The notes: generated by a model from the sequence alone, not told the origin. A DNA stretch of 64,000 nucleotides from Pyramidobacter sp. C12-8 (GCF_002007215.1 NZ_MUHX01000010.1:28899-92898); one strand, 5' to 3'. Positions 32,624 to 42,048 are shown, counted from the stretch's first letter. Program-made: numbers and translations.

Positions 32624-33226
32624 ATGGATTCGCGAATTATGCATCAGCTGACGTACGGTTTGTTTGTGCTCAGCGCGGCGGAAAACGGCAAGGACAACGG
32701 CTGCATCATCAACACGGTAACGCAGGTGTCGGCAGCCCCCGCCCATGTGACCATCTCGGTCTGCAAACAGAACTACACTCACGATATGATCGCGCGCACG
32801 GGGCGATTCAACGTGGCGATCCTCGATATCACGGCGCCGTTCGATCTGTTTCAGCGCTTCGGTTTCCAGAGCGGGCGCGACGCCGACAAGTTTGCCGGCG
32901 TTGAGACCATTCGCACGGCCAACGGCATTTTGATCCCAACCGAACATGTGAACGCCTGGTTCTCGGGAAAAGTCCTGCAAGCGTGGGAACTGGGTTCGCA
33001 TTCGCTGTTCCTCGCGGATATCGAGGGCGGAGAGATCATGTCCGGCAAAGAGCCGGCGACGTACGCCTTCTATCACAAGAACATCAAGCCCCGGCCGCAG
33101 GCGGGCAAGAGAAAAGGCTGGCGCTGCAAGATCTGCGGCTACGTGTACGAGGGCGAAGAACTGCCCCCCGATTATGTGTGCCCATTGTGCAAGCACGGCG
33201 CGTCTGACTTCGAGCGGATCGAGTAG
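32624..33226 (+). CDS. Flavin reductase-rubredoxin fusion (high-molecular-weight rubredoxin type)
   Basis: The 200-residue protein joins an N-terminal FMN-binding flavin reductase-like domain (about residues 1-150; QVSAAPAHVTISVCKQNYTH is typical) to a C-terminal rubredoxin domain with CKICGYVYEGEE and CPLCKHGASDFERIE, each supplying two of the four iron ligands. Such fusions act as NAD(P)H:rubredoxin-type electron carriers for oxygen and peroxide defence in anaerobes, as in Moorella Hrb. ATG 32624 follows AGAGGAAGGGG. It is monocistronic or loosely linked to ddl. Confidence 0.9.
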   Translation: MDSRIMHQLTYGLFVLSAAENGKDNGCIINTVTQVSAAPAHVTISVCKQNYTHDMIARTGRFNVAILDITAPFDLFQRFGFQSGRDADKFAGVETIRTANGILIPTEHVNAWFSGKVLQAWELGSHSLFLADIEGGEIMSGKEPATYAFYHKNIKPRPQAGKRKGWRCKICGYVYEGEELPPDYVCPLCKHGASDFERIE

Positions 33227-33241
33227 TTGAGAGAAAAAGAA

Positions 33242-33269
33242 CGAGGACACGTTGTGAAACGTGTCCTCG
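33242..33269. terminator. Hairpin between rubredoxin fusion and ddl
   Basis: CGAGGACACGTT (33242-33253) pairs perfectly with 33258-33269 around GTGA. A T-run is present only on the minus-strand side, so plus-strand termination is doubtful. Confidence 0.45.
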
Positions 33270-33288
33270 ATTGATAGCGAGGTGCGAA

Positions 33289-34353
33289 ATGGAAACGAAG
33301 AAAAAAGTGGCGCTGCTGTTCGGCGGACAGTCGTCGGAGCATGAAGTGTCCTGCGTTTCGGGCGCGACGGTGGCCCGCAATATCAACAGGGAAAAATACG
33401 ACCTGCTTCTGATCGGCATCACTAAGGACGGGCGTTGGCTCCACGTCGAGTCGGTCGATCAGATCGTTTCGGGCGAGTGGCGTCAGAGCCGCAAAGGCGC
33501 GGCGCTGCTGCCCGACGCGGCTCTGAAAAGCGTTCTGCTCAGCGACGGAGGGCGCTTTTCCCTTGAGCGCGTCGACGTGCTTTTTCCCGTCCTGCACGGC
33601 CTGTACGGCGAAGACGGCTGCCCGCAGGGTATCGCCGAACTGGCGCAGATCCCTTACGTGGGCTGCGACGTGCTGTCGTCGGCCGCGACGATGGACAAAG
33701 CGACGGCCAAAGCCGTTCTGGAACGCTGCGGCATCCCGCAGGCGCGTTACGTTGCGTTTCGGCGGGAGGAGCTGGACGACATGGACGGCGTCGTGCGCCG
33801 CGTCGAGTCCGAACTGAGCTATCCCGTTTTCGTCAAGCCCTCCAACGCCGGTTCGTCCTGCGGCGTCTCCAAGGCGGGGAGCCGCGCGCAGCTTGTCGAA
33901 GCGTTACGGGCTGCCGCCGCTCAGGACTGCAAAGTGATCGCCGAAGAGACCATCGTCGGCCGCGAACTGGAATGCGCGCTCCTCGGCGGCTGGGATGCCG
34001 AAGCCAGCGGCGTGGGCGAGATCCTCGCCGGCGCCGAATTTTATGATTACGACGCCAAGTACAACAGCAGCGCCTCGCGCACCGTCGTCGACCCTCCGCT
34101 GCCGGAAGGCAAGCGCGAAGAGATCCGCGCCATGGCGAAAAAGATCTTCCGCGCCATGGACTGCCGCGGCCTTTCGCGCGCCGACTTCTTCCTCGAAAAA
34201 GGTACGGACCGCGTCGTCTTCAACGAGATCAACACCATCCCCGGCTTCACGGCCATCAGCATGTACCCAAAGCTCTGGGAAGCCGCCGGCGTGCCGCTGC
34301 CCGATCTGGTGGAGAAATTGATCGAAAGCGCCGCCGTCACGCGGCGTCGCTGA
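33289..34353 (+). CDS. ddl: D-alanine-D-alanine ligase
   Basis: The 354-residue ATP-grasp enzyme makes the D-Ala-D-Ala dipeptide of peptidoglycan. Motifs are LLFGGQSSEHEVSCVS near residue 9, VLHGLYGEDGCPQG near 103, YPVFVKPSNAGSSCGVSK near 180, and the C-terminal metal site VVFNEINTIPGFT near 311. It resembles Ddl rather than the VanA type: the EINTIPGFT and active-site tyrosine context YDYDAKY are of Ddl form. ATG 33289 is chosen over an upstream TTG- or GTG-like start because GCGAGGTG precedes it. Confidence 0.95.
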   Translation: METKKKVALLFGGQSSEHEVSCVSGATVARNINREKYDLLLIGITKDGRWLHVESVDQIVSGEWRQSRKGAALLPDAALKSVLLSDGGRFSLERVDVLFPVLHGLYGEDGCPQGIAELAQIPYVGCDVLSSAATMDKATAKAVLERCGIPQARYVAFRREELDDMDGVVRRVESELSYPVFVKPSNAGSSCGVSKAGSRAQLVEALRAAAAQDCKVIAEETIVGRELECALLGGWDAEASGVGEILAGAEFYDYDAKYNSSASRTVVDPPLPEGKREEIRAMAKKIFRAMDCRGLSRADFFLEKGTDRVVFNEINTIPGFTAISMYPKLWEAAGVPLPDLVEKLIESAAVTRRR

Positions 34354-34377
34354 GAAGAAAACGATCCGGAATGTATG

Positions 34378-34429
34378 AAAAAAACAGGTGAGTCATGGCT
34401 GATGTCGGCCGCGACCCTCCTGTTTTTTT
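34378..34429 (+). terminator. Terminator after ddl
   Basis: An 11-bp A/T-rich stem (34378-34388 with 34419-34429) with a 30-base loop ends in seven T residues. A short GGC/GCC pairing in the loop may compact it. Confidence 0.65.
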
Positions 34430-34515
34430 ATTTGCAGAGCGTGACGGGGGCGTCTTCGTCCCCGATACTTGCCGTCAATGACGCTTTTTGCTGGGCGCGA
34501 AACGAGTGTCTTCGT

Positions 34516-35367
34516 TCAGAGTTCGGAAAGAAATTTTTGAACGGCGGGTTGCTGCCCGCTTTCTTTCCGGTAAACCGCATAGTGTTGAACCGGGGGGATC
34601 TTTTCGTCGCGTACCGGAATGACGCGCAGCTGACCGGACTGGAGTTGAGGCTCCACGTGCTTCCTGGCTAAAATGGCGTACCAGCCGCCGCCTTTCAGGA
34701 GCGGCACGGCGCAGGAGGCGATATCCACTCTCAACTGGAATTGACAGGAAGGGGGAAAAAGGCGGCGCTGCGTCGTTCCGTAAAGAAAGTTGGAATCTAT
34801 CATCGGCAGTTCTTTGACGCTTGCGTATGAAATGCCGTCGCAGTGCTCCGTGTTTTTCGCGTCGGTCACGAGGACGAGTTCGTCCTCGCCGACGCATGTG
34901 CAGACGTAATCGGGATTGTGGAGCGGGTGGTGCGTGAACGCGACGTCGAGCAGAGCGCGCCTCAGCTCATTGAGGAGCGCGCCCGTATGCCCGCACTTTA
35001 CCCGCACGGAAATGTCGGGGTGCCGTTCTGCGAAGATCCGCAGATTCCTGCAAAGGTACATGTCGTAGTAAGCGTATGCGCTCCCCAGGATGAGATACCC
35101 CGAATACGGGCCGGTACGGTTCATCTGCCCCAGGGCTTTTTCTTCCAGATTCACGATCTGTTCGGCGTACTCGCGAAGCGCCTGCCCCGCGCCGGTCAGC
35201 CTGACGCCGCCGCGACCGCGCAGGAACAAGGGCTGCCCCGTTTCCTTTTCCAGTTCGCCGATCCGTTTGCTCACCGTAGACTGAGAGATGATCAGCGCTT
35301 CGGCGGAACGTGAAAAATTCTTTGTCTCCGCGAGAGAAAGAAACGTCTTGAGCTGTTCCGTGTTCAT
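34516..35367 (-). CDS. LysR family transcriptional regulator
   Basis: The 283-residue regulator has an N-terminal winged helix-turn-helix (MNTEQLKTFLSLAETKNFSR and the recognition helix SQSTVSKRIGELE) and a substrate-binding domain from about residue 90. It is transcribed away from a peptide/nickel-type ABC operon, and a 9-bp inverted repeat lies between them, so it probably regulates that operon. The inducer is unknown. Confidence 0.92.
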   Translation of the reverse strand: MNTEQLKTFLSLAETKNFSRSAEALIISQSTVSKRIGELEKETGQPLFLRGRGGVRLTGAGQALREYAEQIVNLEEKALGQMNRTGPYSGYLILGSAYAYYDMYLCRNLRIFAERHPDISVRVKCGHTGALLNELRRALLDVAFTHHPLHNPDYVCTCVGEDELVLVTDAKNTEHCDGISYASVKELPMIDSNFLYGTTQRRLFPPSCQFQLRVDIASCAVPLLKGGGWYAILARKHVEPQLQSGQLRVIPVRDEKIPPVQHYAVYRKESGQQPAVQKFLSEL

Positions 35368-35395
35368 TTTTTACCTCTTCTGTAATTACTTTATC

Positions 35396-35419
35396 GAATG
35401 ATTTTAATCGAAATCATTC
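35396..35419. promoter_or_regulatory. Inverted repeat operator candidate between lysR and ABC operon
   Basis: GAATGATTT (35396-35404) and AAATCATTC (35411-35419) are perfect inverted arms separated by six bases, located 29 bases from the LysR start codon. This fits a LysR-type operator. Confidence 0.5.
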
Positions 35420-35531
35420 TCTTTGTAAATTATATTCTTTGTGCTAAACTGCGTGATATCGGTTAGCTGATGCTAATTTCATTGAAGCGGAAAGAGAAGC
35501 AGAAAGATAAGGAAGAGGGGTTTTGAATCGA

Positions 35532-37076
35532 ATGAAACGATATTTGCACTTGTTGACCGTGTGCGCCGCTTTTTTGGCCCTGACGGCGCTGACCGGGCAG
35601 GCCGGAGCCGTGTCGTCCGACGTCCCGTCCGAGTCCGAACTGATCGTCGCCGGCAGCGAGATCGCCTGCGGCGTGGATCCGACGGTGTACCCCGCCGCGG
35701 ATTACCTCCTGAACATGGGGGCGGGCGAGATTCTTTTCAAGGCGGGGGCCGACGGGATTATTCGACCTTCGCTCGCCAAGGAAGCCGTTCAGCTGGACGA
35801 ACATTCATGGGAGATCCGCCTGCGCCCCGAAGCCGTTTTCTGGAGCGGAGCGCCGGTGACGGCGGAGGCCGTCGTCGCTTCTCTGATGCGTTCGAAGGCG
35901 TTGGACATGAAAGCGAATCCTCACCTGAAGGGAATGACGTTTTCCGCCGCAGACGAAAATACGGTGCGGGTCGTCACGGATGCTGCGAACGTTGATATCA
36001 CCGAAAATCTTTCTTCTTCGCAGCTGGTTATCCACAACACCGCCGCGCCGTACTCGTACGACGGCGCGGAATCGGCGGACTATACCGGCATGTACCGGAT
36101 CGTCTCTTTCGAGCCGTCGCGGCGCATGGTCTTCGAGAAAAACGAGAATTACTGGGGAACGAAGCCGGAGATCCAGCGTGTGGTCCATGAACAGATCGGG
36201 GATTCCGACGCGCGGGTCATGGCGGCGTTGAGCGGCCAGTACCATGTGGTGATGGATATCGATCGCACCGCCTATAAACAGTTTACCGAGAACGCGGCGT
36301 CCCATATCGTGATGGTGCCCGGAGCCCAGACGATGACGGTCTATCTCAACACCGAAAAGAGCGCCCTCAGCGACGAACGCGTGCGCCGGGCGCTGAGCTG
36401 GGGACTGGACCGGCGCGAGCTGATCCTTCTGGGCATGGAAGGGCTAAGCGAACCCGTAACGACCTGGCTCGGAGCGAACCCCGCCTATGCCGACATAAAG
36501 AACGCTTTTTTCGACTCCTACGATCCGGAAAAAGCCGCCGCGCTTCTCGACGAGGCCGGCTGGCGTCTGGAGGCCGACGGCTACCGGTATAGGAACGGCG
36601 CACAGCTTGCCATGACCGTGCGCTCTTTCCGCAACGACAAGGCGCTGGGAGAGGCCGTCCAGATTCAATGGCGCAGGCTGGGGGTAAACGTGTCGGTCCG
36701 TCACGGCGATTATTCCCTGATGTCCGACGCGTACAAGACCGGCGATTGGGACGGAGCCATCGAGGGCTGGGGAACGTTCGGAAATGTTTTGGGACTTCTG
36801 AACACGCAATACGGCGCGAACGGAACCGCAAATTACGGACGCTATCGCGACGCGCGCGTCGACGATCTGCTGGCGCGGCTTGCGGCCGCCGGCAGCAGGG
36901 AGGAACGCGGCAAGATCGCCAGAGAACTGTCGCTGCATATCGCCGAGAAATCCCCCGCCGTCTATATTTGCCCGCGCCCGCAGATTACTGCCGTCAGCAA
37001 CAAACTGCGGGGATTCGTCCCGCATTTTCGCCAGTTCGAAAACGTCGTGAACGCGAATCTGAGAATCGTGGAATAG
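35532..37076 (+). CDS. ABC transporter substrate-binding protein, family 5 (peptide/nickel)
   Basis: The 514-residue periplasmic binding protein has a signal peptide (LLTVCAAFLALTALTGQAGA) and the family 5 architecture: EILFKAGADGIIRPSLAKEA near residue 75, VFWSGAPVTAEAVVASLM near 102, and YTGMYRIVSFEPSRRMVFEKNENYWG near 182. ATG 35532 is favoured; a TTG at 35523 is possible. It leads an operon with two permeases and a double ATPase. Oligopeptides, nickel complexes or related ligands are possible substrates. Confidence 0.9.
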   Translation: MKRYLHLLTVCAAFLALTALTGQAGAVSSDVPSESELIVAGSEIACGVDPTVYPAADYLLNMGAGEILFKAGADGIIRPSLAKEAVQLDEHSWEIRLRPEAVFWSGAPVTAEAVVASLMRSKALDMKANPHLKGMTFSAADENTVRVVTDAANVDITENLSSSQLVIHNTAAPYSYDGAESADYTGMYRIVSFEPSRRMVFEKNENYWGTKPEIQRVVHEQIGDSDARVMAALSGQYHVVMDIDRTAYKQFTENAASHIVMVPGAQTMTVYLNTEKSALSDERVRRALSWGLDRRELILLGMEGLSEPVTTWLGANPAYADIKNAFFDSYDPEKAAALLDEAGWRLEADGYRYRNGAQLAMTVRSFRNDKALGEAVQIQWRRLGVNVSVRHGDYSLMSDAYKTGDWDGAIEGWGTFGNVLGLLNTQYGANGTANYGRYRDARVDDLLARLAAAGSREERGKIARELSLHIAEKSPAVYICPRPQITAVSNKLRGFVPHFRQFENVVNANLRIVE

Positions 37077-37090
37077 TGTATGATCTGCCG

Positions 37091-37136
37091 GGCGGCAGGG
37101 CTGGAACCTCTCGGTTCTCTGTCCTGTCGCCTTTTT
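37091..37136 (+). terminator. Intra-operon terminator between binding protein and permease
   Basis: An imperfect stem (GGCGGCAGG..GGAACC, 37091-37108, with GGTTC..CCTGTCGCC, 37113-37131) around TCTC is followed by five T residues. It is expected to lower permease expression relative to the binding protein. Confidence 0.6.
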
Positions 37137-37157
37137 GTTCGGTAAGGAGGCGCTTTC

Positions 37158-38147
37158 ATGTGCGGGGTGTTGGTTTTGCGCCGGATCGGCGGCGCGCTTG
37201 TTACGCTGCTGCTTGCTTCCATGATCGTGTTCGCGCTGGTGCGCTTTGCTCCCGGCGATCCGGTCGATATGGCGCTGGGGCTGGTGTCCAACGATCTTGG
37301 CGTCAATACGGAGATGCTCGAAGAACGAAAGGCCGAACTGAGGGAACTGCACGGGCTGAACGACAGCGTCCCCGTTCAGTATCTTCGCTGGCTGAAAAGG
37401 CTGGCCGCCCTCGATCTGGGGCGTTCCATGCGGACGGGACGCCCCGTGCTGCGGGAGCTGCTCGGCTTGATCCCGGCGACGCTGCTGTTGTCGTCCGCCG
37501 CCTTGTTGGTTGAATCGGCGCTTGGATTGTCGCTGGGGCTTTATTCCGCAATCAAGGCCGGCCGATTCCAGGATGGGCTGGTCCGTATGATGTGCGTCGT
37601 GATGGCTTCTTTGCCGGCTTTTGTTTTCTCGCTGGTTTTGCTTTTTGTTTTTTCGATCCGGCTGCGCTGGTACGGAATAAGCAGTTACGCGGGATTATCC
37701 CGGCTGTGGCTGCCGGCGCTCGCGCTGGGACTGGCCGGCGCGCCGCCGGTCGTGCGCATGGTGCGCGCCGTCATGCTTGCCGAGCTCGGCAAGCTTTATG
37801 TCGCGGCGTCGCAGTCCCGCGGATTGCCGCGGAGCCTTATTCTGCGCGGGGCGTTTTTGAACGCGCTGCTTCCCGTTATTACAACGCTTGCGCTGTCTTT
37901 TGCCCATCTGATCGGCGGTTCCGTCGTCATCGAGAGCATCTTCAACTGGCCGGGGTTGGGGAACTACGCCATGAACAGCGTTTTACTTCATGATTATCCC
38001 GCGGTGCAGGGGTATACCGTTTTGACGGTCGCGGCGGTCGTCATGATCAACCTCCTTGTGGAGGTCGCCTATATCGTGGCCGATCCTCGCGTGCGGAAGA
38101 GCGGGCGCGAAGCCGGCCTGTCCGGAAAGCGGAGGAACGATGTATGA
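37158..38147 (+). CDS. ABC transporter permease (DppB/NikB type)
   Basis: The 329-residue inner-membrane protein has about six helices and the first-permease features of peptide/nickel importers: LVRFAPGDPVDMALG near residue 30 and the cytoplasmic EAA loop around ASQSRGLPRSLILRGAFLNALLPVI near 218. ATG 37158 follows AAGGAGG. Its stop codon overlaps the start of the second permease (ATGA). Confidence 0.92.
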   Translation: MCGVLVLRRIGGALVTLLLASMIVFALVRFAPGDPVDMALGLVSNDLGVNTEMLEERKAELRELHGLNDSVPVQYLRWLKRLAALDLGRSMRTGRPVLRELLGLIPATLLLSSAALLVESALGLSLGLYSAIKAGRFQDGLVRMMCVVMASLPAFVFSLVLLFVFSIRLRWYGISSYAGLSRLWLPALALGLAGAPPVVRMVRAVMLAELGKLYVAASQSRGLPRSLILRGAFLNALLPVITTLALSFAHLIGGSVVIESIFNWPGLGNYAMNSVLLHDYPAVQGYTVLTVAAVVMINLLVEVAYIVADPRVRKSGREAGLSGKRRNDV

Positions 38148-38971
38148 AAAAGGAAAAACGTTCCGCGAAAATATTTGTGGGAGCGGCGCTGCTGTGCCTC
38201 GTCGCCGTATCGGTCGTCGGCGCGCCGCTGCTGACCGGTTGCGCTCCGGATGCGGCGGACAGCGCGCGACGCCTGGAAAGTTTCAGCGCGCGCCATCCGT
38301 TCGGCACGGATCGTTTCGGCCGGGATATCCTTGCCCGTACGCTTTACGGCGGGCGGGTGACGCTGGTCTCTTCCTTCGCGGCGCTCGGCATGGGGCTGGT
38401 GATCGGCGTTCAGCTGGGGATCCTGGCGGGGCTGCACAGCCAGACGGCGTTCGATACGATTCTGATGCGGATCATAGACGTGCTCATGGCGTTTCCGTTC
38501 ATGGTCTTCGCCATGGTCGTCGCCGCGCTGTGGGGCCCCGGCCTGACGCAGCTTCTGGTTGCGGTGGTCGCCGTCTGGTGGGTGCCGTTTGCCAGAATTT
38601 CGCGGAGCGTCGTCCTGCAGATAAAGAACGATCCCAGCGTGCTGGCCGCCAGAGTGCTGGGAGCGTCCGAACCGAGGATCGTTTTCTGCGAGCTTTTGCC
38701 CAAAACGATCGGCTCCGTCGCGGTTCTGGCGACCTTTGAGCTGGGAACGCTGATCCTTTCGATTTCCGCTCTTTCCTTTCTGGGGCTGGGCGCGCAGCCG
38801 CCTCTGCCCGAGTGGGGCAGCATGCTTTCGGACGCCCGGGCCCATTTTTTCCAACATCCCCACCTGCTGTTCGGCCCCGCCCTTTTCGTCGTCGTTACGG
38901 TGCTGGCGCTGAACTTTATCGGCGAGGGCCTGCGCGACGTCATGGATCCTTACGAGGGGGTGCGGCTTTAG
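38144..38971 (+). CDS. ABC transporter permease (DppC/NikC type)
   Basis: The 275-residue second permease has the typical HPFGTDRFGRDILARTLYGGR motif within residues 47-67 and the EAA loop AARVLGASEPRIVFCELLPKT near 170. It overlaps the previous gene by four bases and ends two bases before the ATPase start, so the operon is tightly coupled. Confidence 0.92.
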   Translation: MKKEKRSAKIFVGAALLCLVAVSVVGAPLLTGCAPDAADSARRLESFSARHPFGTDRFGRDILARTLYGGRVTLVSSFAALGMGLVIGVQLGILAGLHSQTAFDTILMRIIDVLMAFPFMVFAMVVAALWGPGLTQLLVAVVAVWWVPFARISRSVVLQIKNDPSVLAARVLGASEPRIVFCELLPKTIGSVAVLATFELGTLILSISALSFLGLGAQPPLPEWGSMLSDARAHFFQHPHLLFGPALFVVVTVLALNFIGEGLRDVMDPYEGVRL

Positions 38972-38973
38972 AC

Positions 38974-40572
38974 ATGGAACGCGCCGTATCGGTAGAAAAT
39001 CTGGGCGTGGCGTACGGTCGGGGAAAAGGACGGCTTCAGGTGCTGAGACAGCTTTCCTTCTCCCTGCGAAAAGGAGAAACGCTGGCTTTGCTGGGGGAAA
39101 GCGGATCGGGCAAAACAACCTGCGGAAAAGCGCTTCTGGGGATGCTGCCTCCCTCGGCCCGGATCGAGAGCGGCGCGCTGTGGATGGGAGACGAGCCGCC
39201 TCTGGACTTGGCTTCGCCGCGTTTCGACTGGCGGCCGCTGCGCGGAAAGAGGATCGCCATGATCTATCAGGACGCTCGGCTGGCGCTCAACCCCGTCGAG
39301 AGGGTCCGCGCGCATTTTCTCGAGACGCTGCGCTTTCACAAAGCCGGTTCGGAGGAGTCGTTCGAGCGGAAGAGCCGGGAACTGCTGTCGCTTCTGAAGT
39401 TCGAAGATCCCGAGCGCGTTCTGGACGCGTATCCGTTCGAACTCAGCGGCGGGATGTGCCAGAGAGTCTATATCGCGCTCATTCTCTGCCTCGAACCGGA
39501 GATCCTGATCGCGGACGAACCGACGTCGGCGCTCGACCCCGACAGCCAGCGCGAGGTTCTCGCGCTGCTGAAACAGGTGCAAAAGCGGCTGTCCCTTTCG
39601 ATTCTGCTGATCACTCACGACATCGCCGTAGCTCGTGAAGCGAGCGACCGCGTGATCATCCTGCGGGACGGGACCGTCGTCGAGGAAGGGGCGACGGAAG
39701 AAGTCCTGCTTTGTCCACGGGAGAGCTATACGCAGTCGCTCATAGAAGCAAGAGCGCTGCCGGAAAGAGGACGTCCGCCGAAAGACCGGGCGGGGGAGCC
39801 GCCGCTGCTGCGGGTAAGGAACATCTGCAAGTCCTTCGGCAGGAACGGAAATAGAATTGACGTGCTCAAGGAGGCGAGTTTCGACCTGTACAGGGGAGAA
39901 TCCGTCGGCATCCTGGGTCGCAGCGGCTGCGGAAAATCCACATTGGCCAGATGCGTCGCAGGGTTGGAAAGCGTCGACGGCGGTTCGGTCGTCTGCTGCG
40001 GGCGCGACATCACGGATCTGCGCGGGAAGCGCAGAAGATGGGTGTGCGGCAAGATGCAGATGGTGTTCCAGGACGCGCGGGCGAGCCTGAATCCGTCGCG
40101 CAGCGCTCTTCAGCTCGTGCAGGAACCGCTGAAGTATCTTGCCGTGGGGACGGAACGGGAGCGGGACGAGAAAGCCCGTTACTATCTGGAACGGGTGGGC
40201 ATCGATCCGCAGGCGCAGATGCGGCGCGCGCCCCAACTCAGCACCGGCCAGTGTCAGCGCGTCGCGTTGGCGCGGGCGCTGGTCGTCGAGCCGGATATCC
40301 TTTTGTGCGACGAAGCGGTTTCCGCGCTGGACGTGATCCTGCAGAAGCAGATACTCGGCCTGCTTTACGAGCTGCAGCGGGCGTTCGGTTTCGCCGTTGT
40401 CATGATCTCTCACGACATGAGGATCATTCGGCATTTCTGCCAGCGGGCGGCGATCATGAAAGACGGGAGATTTGCGGAGATTGTGCCGGCGGAACGTCTC
40501 GAACCGATCGGGAAGCGAACGTTGGCAAGAAGTTTTGCGGACGGCGAGTCGCACGTTCGTGCGCGTCCGTAA
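38974..40572 (+). CDS. Fused ABC transporter ATPase (DppD-DppF type)
   Basis: The 532-residue protein carries two complete nucleotide-binding domains, whereas most dipeptide systems use two separate proteins. The first has Walker A GESGSGKTT near residue 41, signature LSGGMCQR near 158 and Walker B ILIADEPTSALD. The second, from about residue 272, has Walker A GRSGCGKST, signature LSTGQCQR and ILLCDEAVSALD. Both signature motifs have a Cys before QR, an uncommon variant. It completes the importer with the upstream binding protein and permeases. Confidence 0.93.
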   Translation: MERAVSVENLGVAYGRGKGRLQVLRQLSFSLRKGETLALLGESGSGKTTCGKALLGMLPPSARIESGALWMGDEPPLDLASPRFDWRPLRGKRIAMIYQDARLALNPVERVRAHFLETLRFHKAGSEESFERKSRELLSLLKFEDPERVLDAYPFELSGGMCQRVYIALILCLEPEILIADEPTSALDPDSQREVLALLKQVQKRLSLSILLITHDIAVAREASDRVIILRDGTVVEEGATEEVLLCPRESYTQSLIEARALPERGRPPKDRAGEPPLLRVRNICKSFGRNGNRIDVLKEASFDLYRGESVGILGRSGCGKSTLARCVAGLESVDGGSVVCCGRDITDLRGKRRRWVCGKMQMVFQDARASLNPSRSALQLVQEPLKYLAVGTERERDEKARYYLERVGIDPQAQMRRAPQLSTGQCQRVALARALVVEPDILLCDEAVSALDVILQKQILGLLYELQRAFGFAVVMISHDMRIIRHFCQRAAIMKDGRFAEIVPAERLEPIGKRTLARSFADGESHVRARP

Positions 40573-40591
40573 GGCGAAGGGGAGGAGCGCG

Positions 40592-41965
40592 GTGCGCGAT
40601 AAAAACCTTGACATGACTCGGGGCGTCATATGGAAAAATTTGCTGGTCTTCTTTCTGCCGATCCTGGCCGGAAATTTCTTTCAGCAGTTTTACACGACCG
40701 CGGATGCGGTGATCGTCGGGCAGTTCGTCGGGAAAAACGGTCTGGCGGCCGTAGACTCCGTTTACAGCCTGCTGAAGCTGCCGGTCAATTTTTTCGTGGG
40801 ATTGTCCGGCGGGGCGGCCATCATCGTCTCGCAGTTTTTTGGCGCCGGGAAAAAACGGGAGCTTCTCGGCGCCGTCCATACGGTCGTCGTTTTCGGACTC
40901 GCCGGCGGGACGGTCCTTTCCGTCCTCGGCGTGGCGGCGGCGCCCGCCTGCCTGCGGTGGCTGGACGTTCCCGAGGACATTTTTCCTTTGACGCTGTCGT
41001 ACGTGCGCATTTACTATGCGGGGTTCGTTTTTTCCATGCTCTACAATATCGGAGCCGGGATCCTGCGGGCGGTCGGAAACTCCCAAACGCCTTTTTACAT
41101 CCTCGTCGTTTCCGGCGCCGTCAACGTCGTTCTGGATTTGTTTTTCGTCGGTGTATTCCGTTGGGGCGTTTCGGGAGCCGCGCTGGCGACCGCCGCGGCG
41201 CAGATGGTCAGCGCGCTGCTGGCGCTGAACGCGCTGAATGGGAAAAACGGCGTCGAGGGCTTTTCCGTTCGACAGGCGCGTTTCCATCGTCCGGCGCTGA
41301 GAGCCATCGTGTGTCTGGGACTTCCCGTGGGACTGCAGTCGTCGCTTTATCCCGTTGCCAACATGATGATCCAGGGCGCCATCAATGGGACCGGAACGAA
41401 CAACATCGCCGCCTGGGCGCTATGCGGGAAGCTGGATTTTATGATCTGGCTGGCGGCGGACTCTCTGGCGGCGGCGATATCGACGTTCGTCGCGCAAAAT
41501 TACGGCGCGGGGCAGTTCGCAAGGGTCCGACGCGGCGTCCTCGTCGGGACGGGAATGACGGCCAGCCTCGTCGCGGCGCTGAGCGTAGCGCTGTATCTCT
41601 GGAACGAGCCGTTGGGCAGGCTGTTCGTCAATCCGTCCGATCACGACGTTATTCCCATCATGGCAAAGCTGATGCGCTTTTTGTCGCCGCTTTACTTTGT
41701 TTACGTGTTCGGCGAAGCGCTTTCTGCGGCCATCCGCGGCGCGGGGGAGACGTTGCGCCCGATGCTGCTCACTCTCATCGCCACCTGCGCTTCGCGCGTG
41801 CTCTGGATCCTGTTCGTCGTTCCTCGAAGCCGCGGGCTGATCACGATCGTCGCGAGCTATCCCGTGTCGTGGGCGCTGACGGCCGTTTCCTTCGCGGTCT
41901 ATTATCGGATTTTTGCGGGAAAACGTTTGATGAGTCCCGCGGAGGAGACGACAGGATCATATTAA
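40592..41965 (+). CDS. MATE family efflux transporter
   Basis: The 457-residue membrane protein has the MATE topology. Features are FFLPILAGNFFQQFYTTADAVIVGQFVG within residues 20-47 and LGLPVGLQSSLYPVANMMIQ near 245. GTG 40592 is chosen because AAGGGGAGGAG lies just upstream; the open frame extends further but overlaps the ATPase gene. It follows the ABC operon by 19 bases and may be cotranscribed. It differs from the MATE protein at 4783-6165, and its substrate is unknown. Confidence 0.92.
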   Translation: MRDKNLDMTRGVIWKNLLVFFLPILAGNFFQQFYTTADAVIVGQFVGKNGLAAVDSVYSLLKLPVNFFVGLSGGAAIIVSQFFGAGKKRELLGAVHTVVVFGLAGGTVLSVLGVAAAPACLRWLDVPEDIFPLTLSYVRIYYAGFVFSMLYNIGAGILRAVGNSQTPFYILVVSGAVNVVLDLFFVGVFRWGVSGAALATAAAQMVSALLALNALNGKNGVEGFSVRQARFHRPALRAIVCLGLPVGLQSSLYPVANMMIQGAINGTGTNNIAAWALCGKLDFMIWLAADSLAAAISTFVAQNYGAGQFARVRRGVLVGTGMTASLVAALSVALYLWNEPLGRLFVNPSDHDVIPIMAKLMRFLSPLYFVYVFGEALSAAIRGAGETLRPMLLTLIATCASRVLWILFVVPRSRGLITIVASYPVSWALTAVSFAVYYRIFAGKRLMSPAEETTGSY

Positions 41966-42002
41966 CAATCGTTTCGCAGGACAAGCACTGTGGTGAAGCG
42001 AT

Positions 42003-42048
42003 AAAGACAAAAAGGAGCGGGGCTCAGGCCCCGCTCCTTTTTGTCTTT
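42003..42048. terminator. Bidirectional terminator between convergent operons
   Basis: A perfect 21-bp hairpin (42003-42023 with 42028-42048, loop TCAG) has A- and T-rich ends. It closes both the MATE gene (plus) and the oppBCDFA operon (minus). Confidence 0.95.

Noticed and set aside
34375..34671. 98-codon plus-strand frame after ddl
   Set aside because: The start is within the ddl terminator, and the rest overlaps the LysR gene in antisense.
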